Positions 8,176 through 16,252 of a stretch of DNA of 24,031 nucleotides are shown in pieces. Within the stretch, counting starts at the first letter, position 1; every line of letters starts with the position of its first letter. The translations under genes and the position numbers were made by a program. Origin of the DNA: Candidatus Thorarchaeota archaeon SMTZ1-83 (GTDB taxonomy: Archaea; Asgardarchaeota; Thorarchaeia; Thorarchaeales; Thorarchaeaceae); contig LRSK01000031.1 in the NCBI GenBank assembly GCA_001563325.1, positions 1 through 24,031 on the forward strand. Reading direction: 5' to 3'. Under the pieces are notes generated by a model that was not told the DNA's origin, ran no database searches, and saw only the letters and a program-made list of their open reading frames with translations.

Positions 8176-8244
8176 TTCCAGGTCGGAAATCAGTAGTCGA
8201 CTCGCTCGCTATTTGATTCTTCTGCCTTACCACCGACTGTGCGC

Positions 8245-9459
8245 TTATCTGGCATAAACGAACTCTATTGCCTCAGCGCCACACACGACAGCACACAGAC
8301 CACACCCATCGCACTTCTCTTCGTTGATGACGGCGACTTTTTCTCTCATCTGGATTGCCACATAGCCACCATCGGCACATGCCACTACGCAGTCTTTGCA
8401 GCCGGTGCATCTATCCTCAACCACTCTGGCAACAACCGGAGGAAGCTTGCTGAGGGCTGTCCAAGTGCTAATCTTGGGAAGAGCTTCACCGACCATTGCC
8501 TCTAGGGTTTCGTAGCCCTTACGCTCCATGAAGTTGGACAGTCCATCTGCCATTGTCTTTATGATTGAGAAACCATGCCACATGACCGCGGTACAGACCT
8601 GCAGAGTTCGGGCGCCGACCATGAGGTACTCTACTGCACTGGTCCAGTTCTCAATGCCACCGATACCTGATATTGGCATGGCCGGAAGTGCCTTGGCTAT
8701 CTGAGAAACGACTCTGAGTCCTATGGGTCGAACCGCCGGACCACAAAAACCACCGTAGGTGCCTAGTTGCTCCGTCTGATCTGCTCCATAGGCAATGGGG
8801 AGAGGGGTGGCTGTTTCAATGTCAATACCAATGAGTGACTCCACAGTGTTGATTGCAGACAGCGCATCTGCGCCACCCTTCACAGCAGCCTGCGCAATTG
8901 GCACGATGTCCGTGACATTCGGCGTTAGCTTCACGAGGATGGGCAGGTCAGTTCCCTTCCTGGCCGCCCGAGTGACCTCTTCAACAAGAGTTGGATCCTG
9001 CCCGATGAAAGCACCCATGTGTTTCTCTGGTGAGCCGTGAGGACATGAAACATTGAGCTCAATTGCATCTACGCCAGTCCGCGAGATAGTTTCCGCCAGG
9101 GACGTCCACCCCTCTGGCTGGGGACTGCTCATGATGCTGGTGATGAGCATGAAATCATTTGGCGCCTCCGCCTTGATCTTCGGAATCCATTTCTCAGTCC
9201 ACGTTGTCAAAGGTTCGCGGGAGAGTAGCTCGATGTTGTTCATGCCTATGAGCTCGCCGCTCCTTCGTAGGGCACCCAGCCGGGTACGCGGGTCAACAGT
9301 AGGTTCCTCTGTGACGGTCTTGGTGACTGCACCTCCCCAGCCGAGCCGGGCGGCCCGGAGGATGTGGCGCGCATCCATGGCCGGAGGCGCCGATGACAGC
9401 AGAAAGGGGTTCTTGAACTGGATCCCTGCAAACTCAATTCCCAAGCGGCTCAATGACAT
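8245..9459 (-). CDS. preA: Dihydropyrimidine dehydrogenase, catalytic PreA-type subunit (FMN + two 4Fe-4S)
   Basis: 405 residues from ATG at 9459, chosen because GAGGTG lies 5 nt upstream; the frame extends to 9528 without support. An FMN-binding TIM barrel of the DHODH class fills most of the protein, with LNVSCPHG (the counterpart of the catalytic-loop Cys671 and His673 of mammalian DPD), KLTPNVTDI, NTVESL, YGGFCGPAVRPI and an SGIGGI phosphate-site motif. The C-terminus carries two [4Fe-4S] ferredoxin motifs, CTGCKDCVVAC and CDGCGLCAVVC. It reduces uracil or thymine to the dihydro form, or the reverse. The NAD(P)H-oxidising PreT partner, or the N-terminal half of eukaryotic DPD, is absent from the window, so the electron source is unknown. 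First gene of a three-gene operon, divergent from the aminotransferase. Confidence 0.9.
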   Translation of the reverse strand: MSLSRLGIEFAGIQFKNPFLLSSAPPAMDARHILRAARLGWGGAVTKTVTEEPTVDPRTRLGALRRSGELIGMNNIELLSREPLTTWTEKWIPKIKAEAPNDFMLITSIMSSPQPEGWTSLAETISRTGVDAIELNVSCPHGSPEKHMGAFIGQDPTLVEEVTRAARKGTDLPILVKLTPNVTDIVPIAQAAVKGGADALSAINTVESLIGIDIETATPLPIAYGADQTEQLGTYGGFCGPAVRPIGLRVVSQIAKALPAMPISGIGGIENWTSAVEYLMVGARTLQVCTAVMWHGFSIIKTMADGLSNFMERKGYETLEAMVGEALPKISTWTALSKLPPVVARVVEDRCTGCKDCVVACADGGYVAIQMREKVAVINEEKCDGCGLCAVVCGAEAIEFVYAR

Positions 9460-9502
9460 AGCTTCACCTCGCCTCCATCTCCGGTGTAGTGGAGTCGCCT
9501 CC

Positions 9503-9517
9503 CCTAAAGTCTTTAGG
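9503..9517. promoter_or_regulatory. Perfect 15-nt palindrome in the divergent preA / aminotransferase promoter region
   Basis: The sequence CCTAAAGTCTTTAGG is a perfect inverted repeat of 7 nt around one base. It lies about midway between the two divergent start codons, 43 nt from 9459 and 47 nt from 9565. On each strand it can be read as a BRE-like CCTAAAG followed by a TATA-like CTTTAG, so it may be a bidirectional core promoter or the operator of a dimeric repressor. The half-site CCTAAAG recurs at 11836-11842 in the next divergent pair. Confidence 0.5.
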
Positions 9518-9564
9518 ACGATGGCCATATGCTAGATTCTGCTGATGAGAACGAGGCGAATGCG

Positions 9565-10902
9565 ATGAATGATGAACTAGTCCCCAAAGATCTTCGAAGG
9601 GAGTACACAAGGGAGGAGATCCTAGAGATAGAGAGAGAACACCTTGCTCCGGCTGTCGCCCACTACTACGAGAAGCCCGTACTCTTCGTGCGAGGTGAAG
9701 GAGCCACTCTGGAAGATAGTTCAGGGAAACACTACATCGACCTGTTTGCAGGCATATGCACGACAATCACAGGATACTGCCACCCCAAGTATGTATCTAC
9801 AATCAAATGGCAGGCAGAACGCCTAGTGTATACCAGTTCTCTCTATTCCACAATTCCATACGCAGTGCTGGTAAAGCGGCTGGCCGAGATTGCACCACCC
9901 GGCCTGTCCCGGTCATTCATCGTGAACAGCGGTTCAGAGGCCAATGAGGCTGCCTTGTTCATGGCTCGAAAGTATGTTGGCAACCCATACATCGTGGCGT
10001 GTCAGCGCGCCTATCACGGACGCACCGCATTGACCAGAGAGCTCTCAAGTGCCGGATGGCGCACTGTACCGGAGAGCCACCCTTCTGGCGTCCGTTTCAC
10101 TCCATACGGATACTGCTACCGATGTCACTTTGGCAAGGACTTTCCTGACTGTGACTTCGAGTGTGCACGCTATCTCCGGGAGGTGATACGCACGCAGACC
10201 AACAGTGCAATAGCCGCCCTCATTGCAGAGCCGATTCAGGGAGTGGGGGGCATTATCCAACCTCCTCCTGAGTACTTTCGGATAGTGCACGAGATTGTGA
10301 AGGAGTATGAGGGGCTCTACATTTCTGACGAGGTGCAGACAGGATTTGGTCGAACCGGAGCCAAGTGGTGGGGGATTCAACATACGGGGGTGGAACCGGA
10401 TATCATTACACTTGCGAAGGGCTTTGGGAATGGGATTCCGATAGGTGGGTTCATCTCTCGTCCCGAGATCGCCACAGACTACACTGTGACTGACGGCTTC
10501 GCCACTTTTGGGGGCAATCCTCTCTCGTGTGCGACCGCCGTGGCTGTCATTGAGATTATTCAGGAGAGCAACTACCTTGAGAAGGCTGTGAAACTGGGTA
10601 GTCACCTGAAGAAGGGACTAGAATCGCTCAAGGAGAACCACAGGGTGGTCGGCGAAGTTCGCGGTCAGGGAATGATGCTTGGAGTAGAGCTTGTTCGCGA
10701 CAGGGTCACCAAAGAACCAGCCATACAGGAAATGCTGCAAGTAATGGAACTCTGTAAGGACAGAGGCCTGTTGATTGGCAAGGGAGGTCTGGATGGCAAC
10801 GTGATCAGGTTCCAGCCGCCACTCGAACTCACACTTGAACAGATCGACGAGGCCTGTGCCATACTTGATTATGCCTTTACTGAGGTTGAGAAGAAGCTAT
10901 GA
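9565..10902 (+). CDS. Class III PLP-dependent aminotransferase, probable beta-alanine (omega-amino acid) transaminase
   Basis: 445 residues from ATG at 9565, preferred because GAGG lies 8 nt upstream; ATG at 9529 in the same frame has none. Fold-type I motifs are clear: NSGSEANEAA (about residues 121-130), the PLP-interacting Asp in ISDEVQTGFGRTG (about 253-265) and the Schiff-base lysine in ITLAKGFGNG (Lys285). It resembles AGXT2-like and 4-aminobutyrate transaminases. A cysteine-rich insertion, CYRCHFGKDFPDCDFEC (Cys184, 187, 196, 200), is found in a subset of this family and could hold a metal. Its position inside the pyrimidine locus suggests beta-alanine or beta-aminoisobutyrate as amino donor, giving the substrate of the MMSDH-type enzyme. 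Ends 8 nt before the convergent ureidopropionase. Confidence 0.85.
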   Translation: MNDELVPKDLRREYTREEILEIEREHLAPAVAHYYEKPVLFVRGEGATLEDSSGKHYIDLFAGICTTITGYCHPKYVSTIKWQAERLVYTSSLYSTIPYAVLVKRLAEIAPPGLSRSFIVNSGSEANEAALFMARKYVGNPYIVACQRAYHGRTALTRELSSAGWRTVPESHPSGVRFTPYGYCYRCHFGKDFPDCDFECARYLREVIRTQTNSAIAALIAEPIQGVGGIIQPPPEYFRIVHEIVKEYEGLYISDEVQTGFGRTGAKWWGIQHTGVEPDIITLAKGFGNGIPIGGFISRPEIATDYTVTDGFATFGGNPLSCATAVAVIEIIQESNYLEKAVKLGSHLKKGLESLKENHRVVGEVRGQGMMLGVELVRDRVTKEPAIQEMLQVMELCKDRGLLIGKGGLDGNVIRFQPPLELTLEQIDEACAILDYAFTEVEKKL

Positions 10903-10910
10903 GAGTTCCT

Positions 10911-11783
10911 CTATAGCTTTGTCAAATCGCTGTAGCTGTCTGGTCGGCGGTCCCTGTAGAACTGCCAGACGTTTCGGACCTCACGAATCATATCAAGGTC
11001 GACGTTTCCTACCACAAGCTCCTCCTTGTTTCGAGAGCCTTGTACAACGAGCTGCCCTCTTGGGTCGGCAATGTAGGAGCTGCCATAGTACATTCCAGTC
11101 TTCCAAGGCTCTTCACCAACCCGGTTGATGGCCGCAATGAAGTAACCGTTGGCAACGGCATGTGCGGGCTGCTCCAGTGTCCACAGGTGCTCGGATAGAC
11201 CTGCAACAGTTGCAGACGGGTTGAAGACTATCTCTGCTCCGTTCAGACCCAGAGCTCGAGCACCCTCTGGAAAATGGCGGTCATAGCAGATGTAGACACC
11301 GATCCTGGCGAAATCTGTGTCGAAGATAGGATACCCGAGATTTCCCGGACGGAAGTAGAATTTCTCCCAGAAGCCAGGGTCAAGATGGGGAAGGTGCGTC
11401 TTCCTGTACTTGCCCAGAAGGCTTCCATCAGAGTCAATGACAATGGCCGTGTTATAGTAGACACCCACGTTCTCTTCTTCGTACATTGGCGCAATCAAGA
11501 CAAGATTGTGTTCCTTGGCTAGCTCGCACATGCGCTCACTCAGTGGGCCGGGGATAGGCTCTGCATACTTGTACCATCGTCGGTCTTGCTCAGCACAGAA
11601 ATAGGGTCCGTAGAACAACTCTTGGAAACATAGAATCTGAACATCCTGCTGCTTAGCTATAGTAGCAAACCCCTCATGCTTCCGAATCATTCTCTCGATG
11701 TTTTCCTCAATCGTATCCTCGTCGGTGACATCGCCTTCCCATTCAGCTTGTACAAGACCCACACGCACATTTCTCACTGTCAT
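10911..11783 (-). CDS. pydC: Beta-ureidopropionase / N-carbamoyl-beta-alanine amidohydrolase (nitrilase superfamily)
   Basis: About 290 residues. ATG at 11783 is used; GTG at 11777 is a strong alternative because the GGAG at about 8 nt fits it better. The nitrilase-fold catalytic triad is visible: Glu in CFQELF (Glu55), Lys in KYRKTHLPH (Lys128) and Cys in YICYDRHFPEGAR (Cys166). The wording around the triad matches the carbamoyl-amidohydrolase branch, which hydrolyses N-carbamoyl-beta-alanine to beta-alanine, CO2 and ammonia. N-carbamoylputrescine amidases look similar, but the adjacent dihydropyrimidinase (divergent, starting 102 nt away) argues for the pyrimidine pathway. Cytosolic, no signal peptide. 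Confidence 0.87.
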   Translation of the reverse strand: MTVRNVRVGLVQAEWEGDVTDEDTIEENIERMIRKHEGFATIAKQQDVQILCFQELFYGPYFCAEQDRRWYKYAEPIPGPLSERMCELAKEHNLVLIAPMYEEENVGVYYNTAIVIDSDGSLLGKYRKTHLPHLDPGFWEKFYFRPGNLGYPIFDTDFARIGVYICYDRHFPEGARALGLNGAEIVFNPSATVAGLSEHLWTLEQPAHAVANGYFIAAINRVGEEPWKTGMYYGSSYIADPRGQLVVQGSRNKEELVVGNVDLDMIREVRNVWQFYRDRRPDSYSDLTKL

Positions 11784-11835
11784 CACTCCATGGTTTGGTA
11801 GACGGGACCGTAGTCCGCTCATCTAATAGGCATTT

Positions 11836-11850
11836 CCTAAAGCGATTTAT
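11836..11850 (+). promoter_or_regulatory. BRE/TATA-like promoter of the dihydropyrimidinase gene
   Basis: CCTAAAG (BRE-like) followed by CGATTTAT (TATA-like) lies about 35-50 nt upstream of the ATG at 11885, which would give a short leader carrying the GGAGG ribosome-binding site at 11872-11876. The CCTAAAG element is the half-site of the palindrome at 9503-9517. Confidence 0.45.
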
Positions 11851-11884
11851 GTCGGACTCACCAATGGTCTACGGAGGCATTTCC

Positions 11885-13276
11885 ATGGTAGAGCTGGAAC
11901 TTGTGGTCAAGAATGGAAGAGTCGTGACTGCTTCTGACACATATGCGGCAGATGTTGGAGTTGGTGGCGGAAAGATTGTGTCTATCTCCCAAGACCTAGC
12001 TGCAGGTCCTGACACGCAGGTCATTGATGCGGCGGGGAAGTATATCTTTCCAGGAGGCATTGATGTTCACGTACACTTCCAACTCCCGTTCTCTGGGACC
12101 ATCTCCGCTGATGACTTCGAAAATGGGACTAAGGCTGCCGCATGTGGTGGAGTGACCACCATCCTTGACTTCGCAATTCAGAGCAAGGGTCACTCAATCA
12201 TGGAGGCAGTCGAGGCTCGAAGAGCCGAGGCCGACCCGAAGGTGTGCATCGATTATGGCCTACACGCAGCCATCACAGACTGGAACTCACAGACACAGAC
12301 TGAGATCAAGGAGATCATTGACTACGGCATTCCAACTTTCAAGATGTTCATGATCTACAAGAATGAGGGTTGGATGGCTGACGATGGAATGCTTTTCAGC
12401 GCTCTGGAAGAAACCGCCAAGCACGGTGGACATATCGGAGTCCATGCAGAGAGTGCCTATGTCTTGGACATGCTGATCGAGAGATATGCACAAGAGAAGG
12501 AGAAGTGGGGTGCGTATGGTCATGCCCTATCTCGGCCCTGCTACACCGAGGAGGAGGCAATCATTCGTGCAATCAAATGGGCCGAAGTCACGGGCGGCCA
12601 GTTATATGTAGTGCACATGTCCACGGGGGAGGGTGCGGATGCAGTTCATGTCGCTAGGCAGAGAGGCGTAAGAGTGTACGCAGAAACCTGCCCTCAGTAT
12701 CTACTACTTGATGATGAGGTCTTCAAACAGGAGAATGGGCATCTATATGCCACTTGTCCTCAGGTCAAGAAACCTCATGACAATGAACGATTGTGGCAAG
12801 CGTTGTTGAACGGTGATGTGCAGATTGTTGCAACGGACACCTGCACTTTCACAACCGAACAGAAGGCTGCATGGAATGGCGATTTCAGAAAGATTCCATT
12901 TGGAATGCCCGGCGTTGAAACCATGATACCCCTGATGTACACCGAGGGGGTCGGGAAGCGCGGTCTTACTGTAAATCAACTGGTGACACTCACTAGCACC
13001 AATCCAGCAAAGCTCTTTGGAATGTATCCTGACAAGGGGACCATTGCTATTGGTAGCGACGCAGACTTGGTCGTCTTCGATCCAAAGAAGAAGGTTACAA
13101 TTCGAGCAGAGGACCTGCAGACCAACTGTGATTGGAGCCCATTCGAGGGATGGGAGCTTGTTGGGTACCCCTCAACAACCATATCCAGAGGCAAAGTGGT
13201 CGCAAGCGATAGTAAGTTCGTTGGAGAGGTCGGGCATGGTGAGTTTCTCCGACGTAGGCCCTTTGGAAGACTCTAG
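11885..13276 (+). CDS. hydA: Dihydropyrimidinase (D-hydantoinase family)
   Basis: 463 residues from ATG at 11885, chosen for the GGAGG 8 nt upstream and because homologues start at this point; the frame extends upstream to 11795. Amidohydrolase TIM barrel with the binuclear metal site: HVH (His62, His64), the lysine that becomes carboxylated in TFKMFMIY (Lys153), VHAES (His187), YVVHMS (His244) and Asp318 in ATDTC. In most hydantoinases the last motif is TDHCPF; here it is TDTCTF, a substitution next to the metal-binding Asp. It opens dihydrouracil or dihydrothymine to N-carbamoyl-beta-amino acids. Divergent from the ureidopropionase and convergent with the cytosine deaminase, 42 nt apart. 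Confidence 0.92.
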   Translation: MVELELVVKNGRVVTASDTYAADVGVGGGKIVSISQDLAAGPDTQVIDAAGKYIFPGGIDVHVHFQLPFSGTISADDFENGTKAAACGGVTTILDFAIQSKGHSIMEAVEARRAEADPKVCIDYGLHAAITDWNSQTQTEIKEIIDYGIPTFKMFMIYKNEGWMADDGMLFSALEETAKHGGHIGVHAESAYVLDMLIERYAQEKEKWGAYGHALSRPCYTEEEAIIRAIKWAEVTGGQLYVVHMSTGEGADAVHVARQRGVRVYAETCPQYLLLDDEVFKQENGHLYATCPQVKKPHDNERLWQALLNGDVQIVATDTCTFTTEQKAAWNGDFRKIPFGMPGVETMIPLMYTEGVGKRGLTVNQLVTLTSTNPAKLFGMYPDKGTIAIGSDADLVVFDPKKKVTIRAEDLQTNCDWSPFEGWELVGYPSTTISRGKVVASDSKFVGEVGHGEFLRRRPFGRL

Positions 13277-13318
13277 AGAGGACACGGTAGGTGGCTTCGA
13301 GGAGGTTTCGGATCTAGA

Positions 13319-13792
13319 TCAGTCTTCCACACCGATATCCTCGTTCCACAGGTCAGGGTTGTTCCGGATGAACCCTCTCATCATCCGGACACACTCCTTA
13401 TTCTGCAGTACAATCACATTTACTCCCCGGCCTTGCACATAGTCTTCTGGACCTCGAAAGGTCTGATTCTCACCTACGACAACCGTTGGAATCCCGTAGA
13501 GCAATATGGCGCCACTACACATGTCACAAGGGGATAGTGTCGTATAGAGTGTCGACCTGTTGTAGTCTGACGCTGACAGACGCCCCGCGTTCTCAAGAGC
13601 GTCCATCTCTGCATGAAGAATCGCACTTCCCTTCTGCACCCGTTGGTTGTGACCTCTGCCAACTACCTCGCCGTCTACTACCAGAACAGACCCGATTGGA
13701 ATTCCCCCTTCTTTCAGTCCCTCTTGCGCCTCACCTAATGCTTCAGCAATGAAACGCTCCATATCCTCAACGGAGGGGCTTTCATGTTTCAT
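13319..13792 (-). CDS. Cytosine deaminase of the fungal Fcy1 type
   Basis: 157 residues from ATG at 13792; the frame is open to 13882, but yeast Fcy1 aligns from near this Met. The zinc site of the CDA fold is complete: LHAE (His60 and catalytic Glu62) and SPCDMC (Cys89, Cys92). Agreement with yeast Fcy1, recalled from memory, is strikingly local: EGGxPIG, GRGHNxRxQKGSAxLH, a LYTTLSPCDMC core, YGIPxxVVGEN and the C-terminal WxEDIG, with length within one residue. The reaction is cytosine + H2O to uracil + NH3. This differs from bacterial CodA, which is an unrelated amidohydrolase. It would feed uracil into the dehydrogenase-hydantoinase-amidase route encoded next to it. Confidence 0.9.
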   Translation of the reverse strand: MKHESPSVEDMERFIAEALGEAQEGLKEGGIPIGSVLVVDGEVVGRGHNQRVQKGSAILHAEMDALENAGRLSASDYNRSTLYTTLSPCDMCSGAILLYGIPTVVVGENQTFRGPEDYVQGRGVNVIVLQNKECVRMMRGFIRNNPDLWNEDIGVED

Positions 13793-13843
13793 TCTGACGT
13801 TTCCTGACACTGACACCACGTGCCACGGTTGAAAGACTCGCTG

Positions 13844-13855
13844 GATATAGATATG
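13844..13855 (-). promoter_or_regulatory. TATA-like element upstream of the cytosine deaminase gene
   Basis: The minus strand reads CATATCTATATC about 55 nt upstream of the ATG at 13792, a plausible distance for an archaeal TATA box with a leader of roughly 30 nt. The same stretch is AT-rich on the plus strand and could also serve the divergent gene at 13898. Confidence 0.35.
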
Positions 13856-13897
13856 CTGGAATTCTGGTTCTCGACACCACACGGAGGGTTCTTGTAG

Positions 13898-14680
13898 GTG
13901 ATTGCACTCTCAGCTTCGAGGCGCGTTGGAGTGTCTGAGAGACTGCATGAGCTTGAACGCATTCGAGAGGAAGTCAGAGAGAATCCTGGTGGTGTGCCTC
14001 GCGAAACTAGGAGGTACTTCTGGAAGCTTGTTAGGCAGATTAAGAGAGAGTCAGAACCCAGTGATGAAGAAATCGTTTTAGCAGCAGAAGTCAGAAGCAT
14101 ACTCTTTGAGGCAGATAGGGGTAGAACCTATCGATTGGGGCCGGCATTGGCGGCGATGAGTATCCTTGGCGCGGTGTCATTCATTGCGTACCTGTGGCTT
14201 GTAGGAACTCCACTAGACTGGTCCAATGTACTAGTCTGGACTCTGGGAGACCTATTGCAGTTTGCAATGCGATTCATCTCCATCTTCTTCATCATCACGT
14301 TCTTCTATCCCCTGGGTCGCTTCATAGCAGGGACTATACTGGGAATTAGGATTGAAGGCTTTTGTAGAGATGAGTACTACGAACCCACACTCAAGATCGA
14401 CTACGTAAGCTTCCTTAAGGCACCGCCTCAAAAAAGGAAGTGGTTCTTCTTCTTCTCTGGCATCTGGACCATCATAACGTCCATTCTGGCTGGAGTGATA
14501 GGATTCTTCGTGGGGGGGGACATCACTCCCTTCATCCCGGCGGTCTTCCTCATCTTCTTTGAGGGGTATGTCATTCTGACAGGTACTGCAAAGAAGTCAC
14601 GGGGAGAGATGGGGCACTATAACAGAGAGAAGAAGATTGAGAGGGTATGGAAGAAGAGGTTGTCGAATCAGACTTCATAG
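13898..14680 (+). CDS. Integral membrane protein of unknown function
   Basis: 260 residues from GTG at 13898, supported by GGAGGG about 9 nt upstream. The N-terminal ~80 residues are soluble, charged and helical (possibly a short coiled coil around ERLHELERIREEVREN). About five hydrophobic segments follow, near residues 82-102, 112-132, 134-150, 183-206 and 211-230, and then a basic C-terminal tail. No recognised motif. It diverges from the cytosine deaminase, so a transport or accessory role in pyrimidine use is possible, but it does not resemble known nucleobase permeases, which have 10-14 helices. Confidence 0.6.
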   Translation: MIALSASRRVGVSERLHELERIREEVRENPGGVPRETRRYFWKLVRQIKRESEPSDEEIVLAAEVRSILFEADRGRTYRLGPALAAMSILGAVSFIAYLWLVGTPLDWSNVLVWTLGDLLQFAMRFISIFFIITFFYPLGRFIAGTILGIRIEGFCRDEYYEPTLKIDYVSFLKAPPQKRKWFFFFSGIWTIITSILAGVIGFFVGGDITPFIPAVFLIFFEGYVILTGTAKKSRGEMGHYNREKKIERVWKKRLSNQTS

Positions 14681-14744
14681 ATTCTTCACTGCTAGAATAA
14701 TGCTGCTTACGTGCCTCAGCTCTGACGCAGAGGCTCCAGTCTGG

Positions 14745-15683
14745 TCATCCCATCTCGGGCGATTCTGAGGTCTGTGATAAATCGATGGCAACTCTTGCAA
14801 GACCCGCCCCACCCAGCTTCGCATCCAGTCTTTCCTTGTTGCGTCGCAGAGAAATCTCATAGCAGAAATGAACAACTGAGATTGGAGCCATTGCCAGGAA
14901 TGGAGCGCCAATGATGGCTACGACTGGGACTATCAGGACAATCAGTGTGAACAGATTTGGAACATTGACAGTGTAGTACCATTCAATTGTGCTCGCGGCG
15001 ATAAGCAAATACGTAATCACGGTGGTTATGCCGGCGAACCCCTTCAGAAGTGCGACATACCAGTTCCCAACACCCTCGATGTCCGCAGTCACACGTCGTC
15101 CAACGGTTTCTCGCTCGCATATCACTCCCGTGTCTTCTAGGAGCCAAAGGGGCACAAAAAGCAGCGTGACAAAACTGGCTATCAGAATGAGGATGAATAG
15201 AATAGGAACACCAACCTCAAGAGCCGGTGCAGATTCGTCGAGGTTAGCAAAGCTCTCATTGACGAATATCAGATTGGCCACCTGTCTGATGTTCGCTATC
15301 GCTGCAGCAAGACCTAGTGCAACGAAGGCGGGTAGGAATAGGCGTCGAACTTTGCTTCTCCGTGTTGCCCGTGCGTCGAATAGTTGGATGTGGTAATTGT
15401 AGTGGCCAGCAGTAAGAAGTCTGTGTCCCTTCCAGAAGATAGTGGAGAGGAAGGGTGCTGCCACATATGCAAGTGCCCCACAGATGAGTGTTAGCACATA
15501 CACCCAGATGAAGTCAGTCAGGATATCGCCCGGCAGTAGACGATAGAGCCCTGGGGGATCATAGAAAGGGAATAGATGCGCGTAAGAGAACACAATCGCA
15601 CTAGCCGAAACAACAAGGACAATTGAGTTGATGGCAATAAGGAACTTCTTGGAAACTGCGGACTCAATTTGAGCCTCAGTCAA
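14745..15683 (-). CDS. Multi-pass membrane protein of unknown function
   Basis: 312 residues beginning with TTG at 15683, with GGGGGTG 7 nt upstream. About six hydrophobic segments (near residues 14-34, 55-80, 115-130, 153-180, 213-232 and 240-270) are separated by charged loops; the N- and C-terminal tails are polar. There is a loop after helix 2 with YNYHIQLFDARATRRSK. No enzyme signature recognised. The gene is preceded by a TATA-like box at 15751-15760 and ends 64 nt from the convergent gene at 13898-14680. Confidence 0.6.
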   Translation of the reverse strand: MTEAQIESAVSKKFLIAINSIVLVVSASAIVFSYAHLFPFYDPPGLYRLLPGDILTDFIWVYVLTLICGALAYVAAPFLSTIFWKGHRLLTAGHYNYHIQLFDARATRRSKVRRLFLPAFVALGLAAAIANIRQVANLIFVNESFANLDESAPALEVGVPILFILILIASFVTLLFVPLWLLEDTGVICERETVGRRVTADIEGVGNWYVALLKGFAGITTVITYLLIAASTIEWYYTVNVPNLFTLIVLIVPVVAIIGAPFLAMAPISVVHFCYEISLRRNKERLDAKLGGAGLARVAIDLSQTSESPEMG

Positions 15684-15750
15684 TCAGAGTCACCCCCGTT
15701 TGATTGCACGACTGGGTGCATTTTGTCGAAGTCCAACTTTCTCTTCGGCG

Positions 15751-15760
15751 ATTTATAGCG
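15751..15760 (-). promoter_or_regulatory. TATA-like box of the membrane-protein gene at 14745-15683
   Basis: The minus strand reads CGCTATAAAT. A start of transcription near 15728 would leave a ~45 nt leader that includes the GGGGGTG ribosome-binding site. The box is in the gap between two minus-strand genes, so the downstream gene probably has its own promoter. Confidence 0.5.
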
Positions 15761-15785
15761 CTATTTCGTACGGGGCAAAGACCGT

Positions 15786-16139
15786 CTATTGTATCGAAAA
15801 TACGATGGCACAGTTTTGACATAGAACTGCGCGCTCTGGCAGAACCGATGAATCTCCATATTGGTATGTGGCCCCGCAATGCGGACATGTCAGTAGTAGC
15901 TCTGGAGGATAGTCATCTGAATCAGACATAGAACCTTTCGCAGATTTCCACCAAATCCAGAGTCCCAAAGCTGCTATGAGGACTTCCAGAGGAAGAGCGA
16001 GAAGGTTGTATATGCCGTACTCGCGGCTACCCAAGTTGATATACATCAGGCCAATGAAGACAAGCAGCACTGCAAGTGTGCGCTCTATCCAGCGTGCGCT
16101 TTCGACGCCAGATGAGTCCATACCAAGTTCGCCTTCCAT
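15786..16139 (-). CDS. Small membrane protein with C-terminal zinc ribbon (paralogue of 20598-20945)
   Basis: Up to 117 residues (start at 16139, or the internal ATG at 16121, which has GGAAGG upstream). Two hydrophobic segments (about 20-37 and 47-64) are followed by a polar linker and a zinc-ribbon with CPHC and CQNC (about 87-90 and 108-111). It shares ERxLAV, an LGxWI motif and the overall layout with the protein at 20598-20945. The ribbon probably faces the cytosol. Proteins of this shape are common in archaea and mostly uncharacterised. Confidence 0.6.
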   Translation of the reverse strand: MEGELGMDSSGVESARWIERTLAVLLVFIGLMYINLGSREYGIYNLLALPLEVLIAALGLWIWWKSAKGSMSDSDDYPPELLLTCPHCGATYQYGDSSVLPERAVLCQNCAIVFSIQ

Positions 16140-16252
16140 CTCCCACTTCTCTTGGCGACCAGAGCAATCTCAGTTGATAAGACTAGCGTTGCCCGATGGC
16201 AAATGTAGGCCGGTCACAAATGATGTCAGAAATGGAATTCGCAATGGTGCTA

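Noticed and set aside
10045..10605. A 186-codon minus-strand frame.
   Set aside because: It lies entirely inside the aminotransferase gene, whose PLP motifs establish the plus strand as coding.
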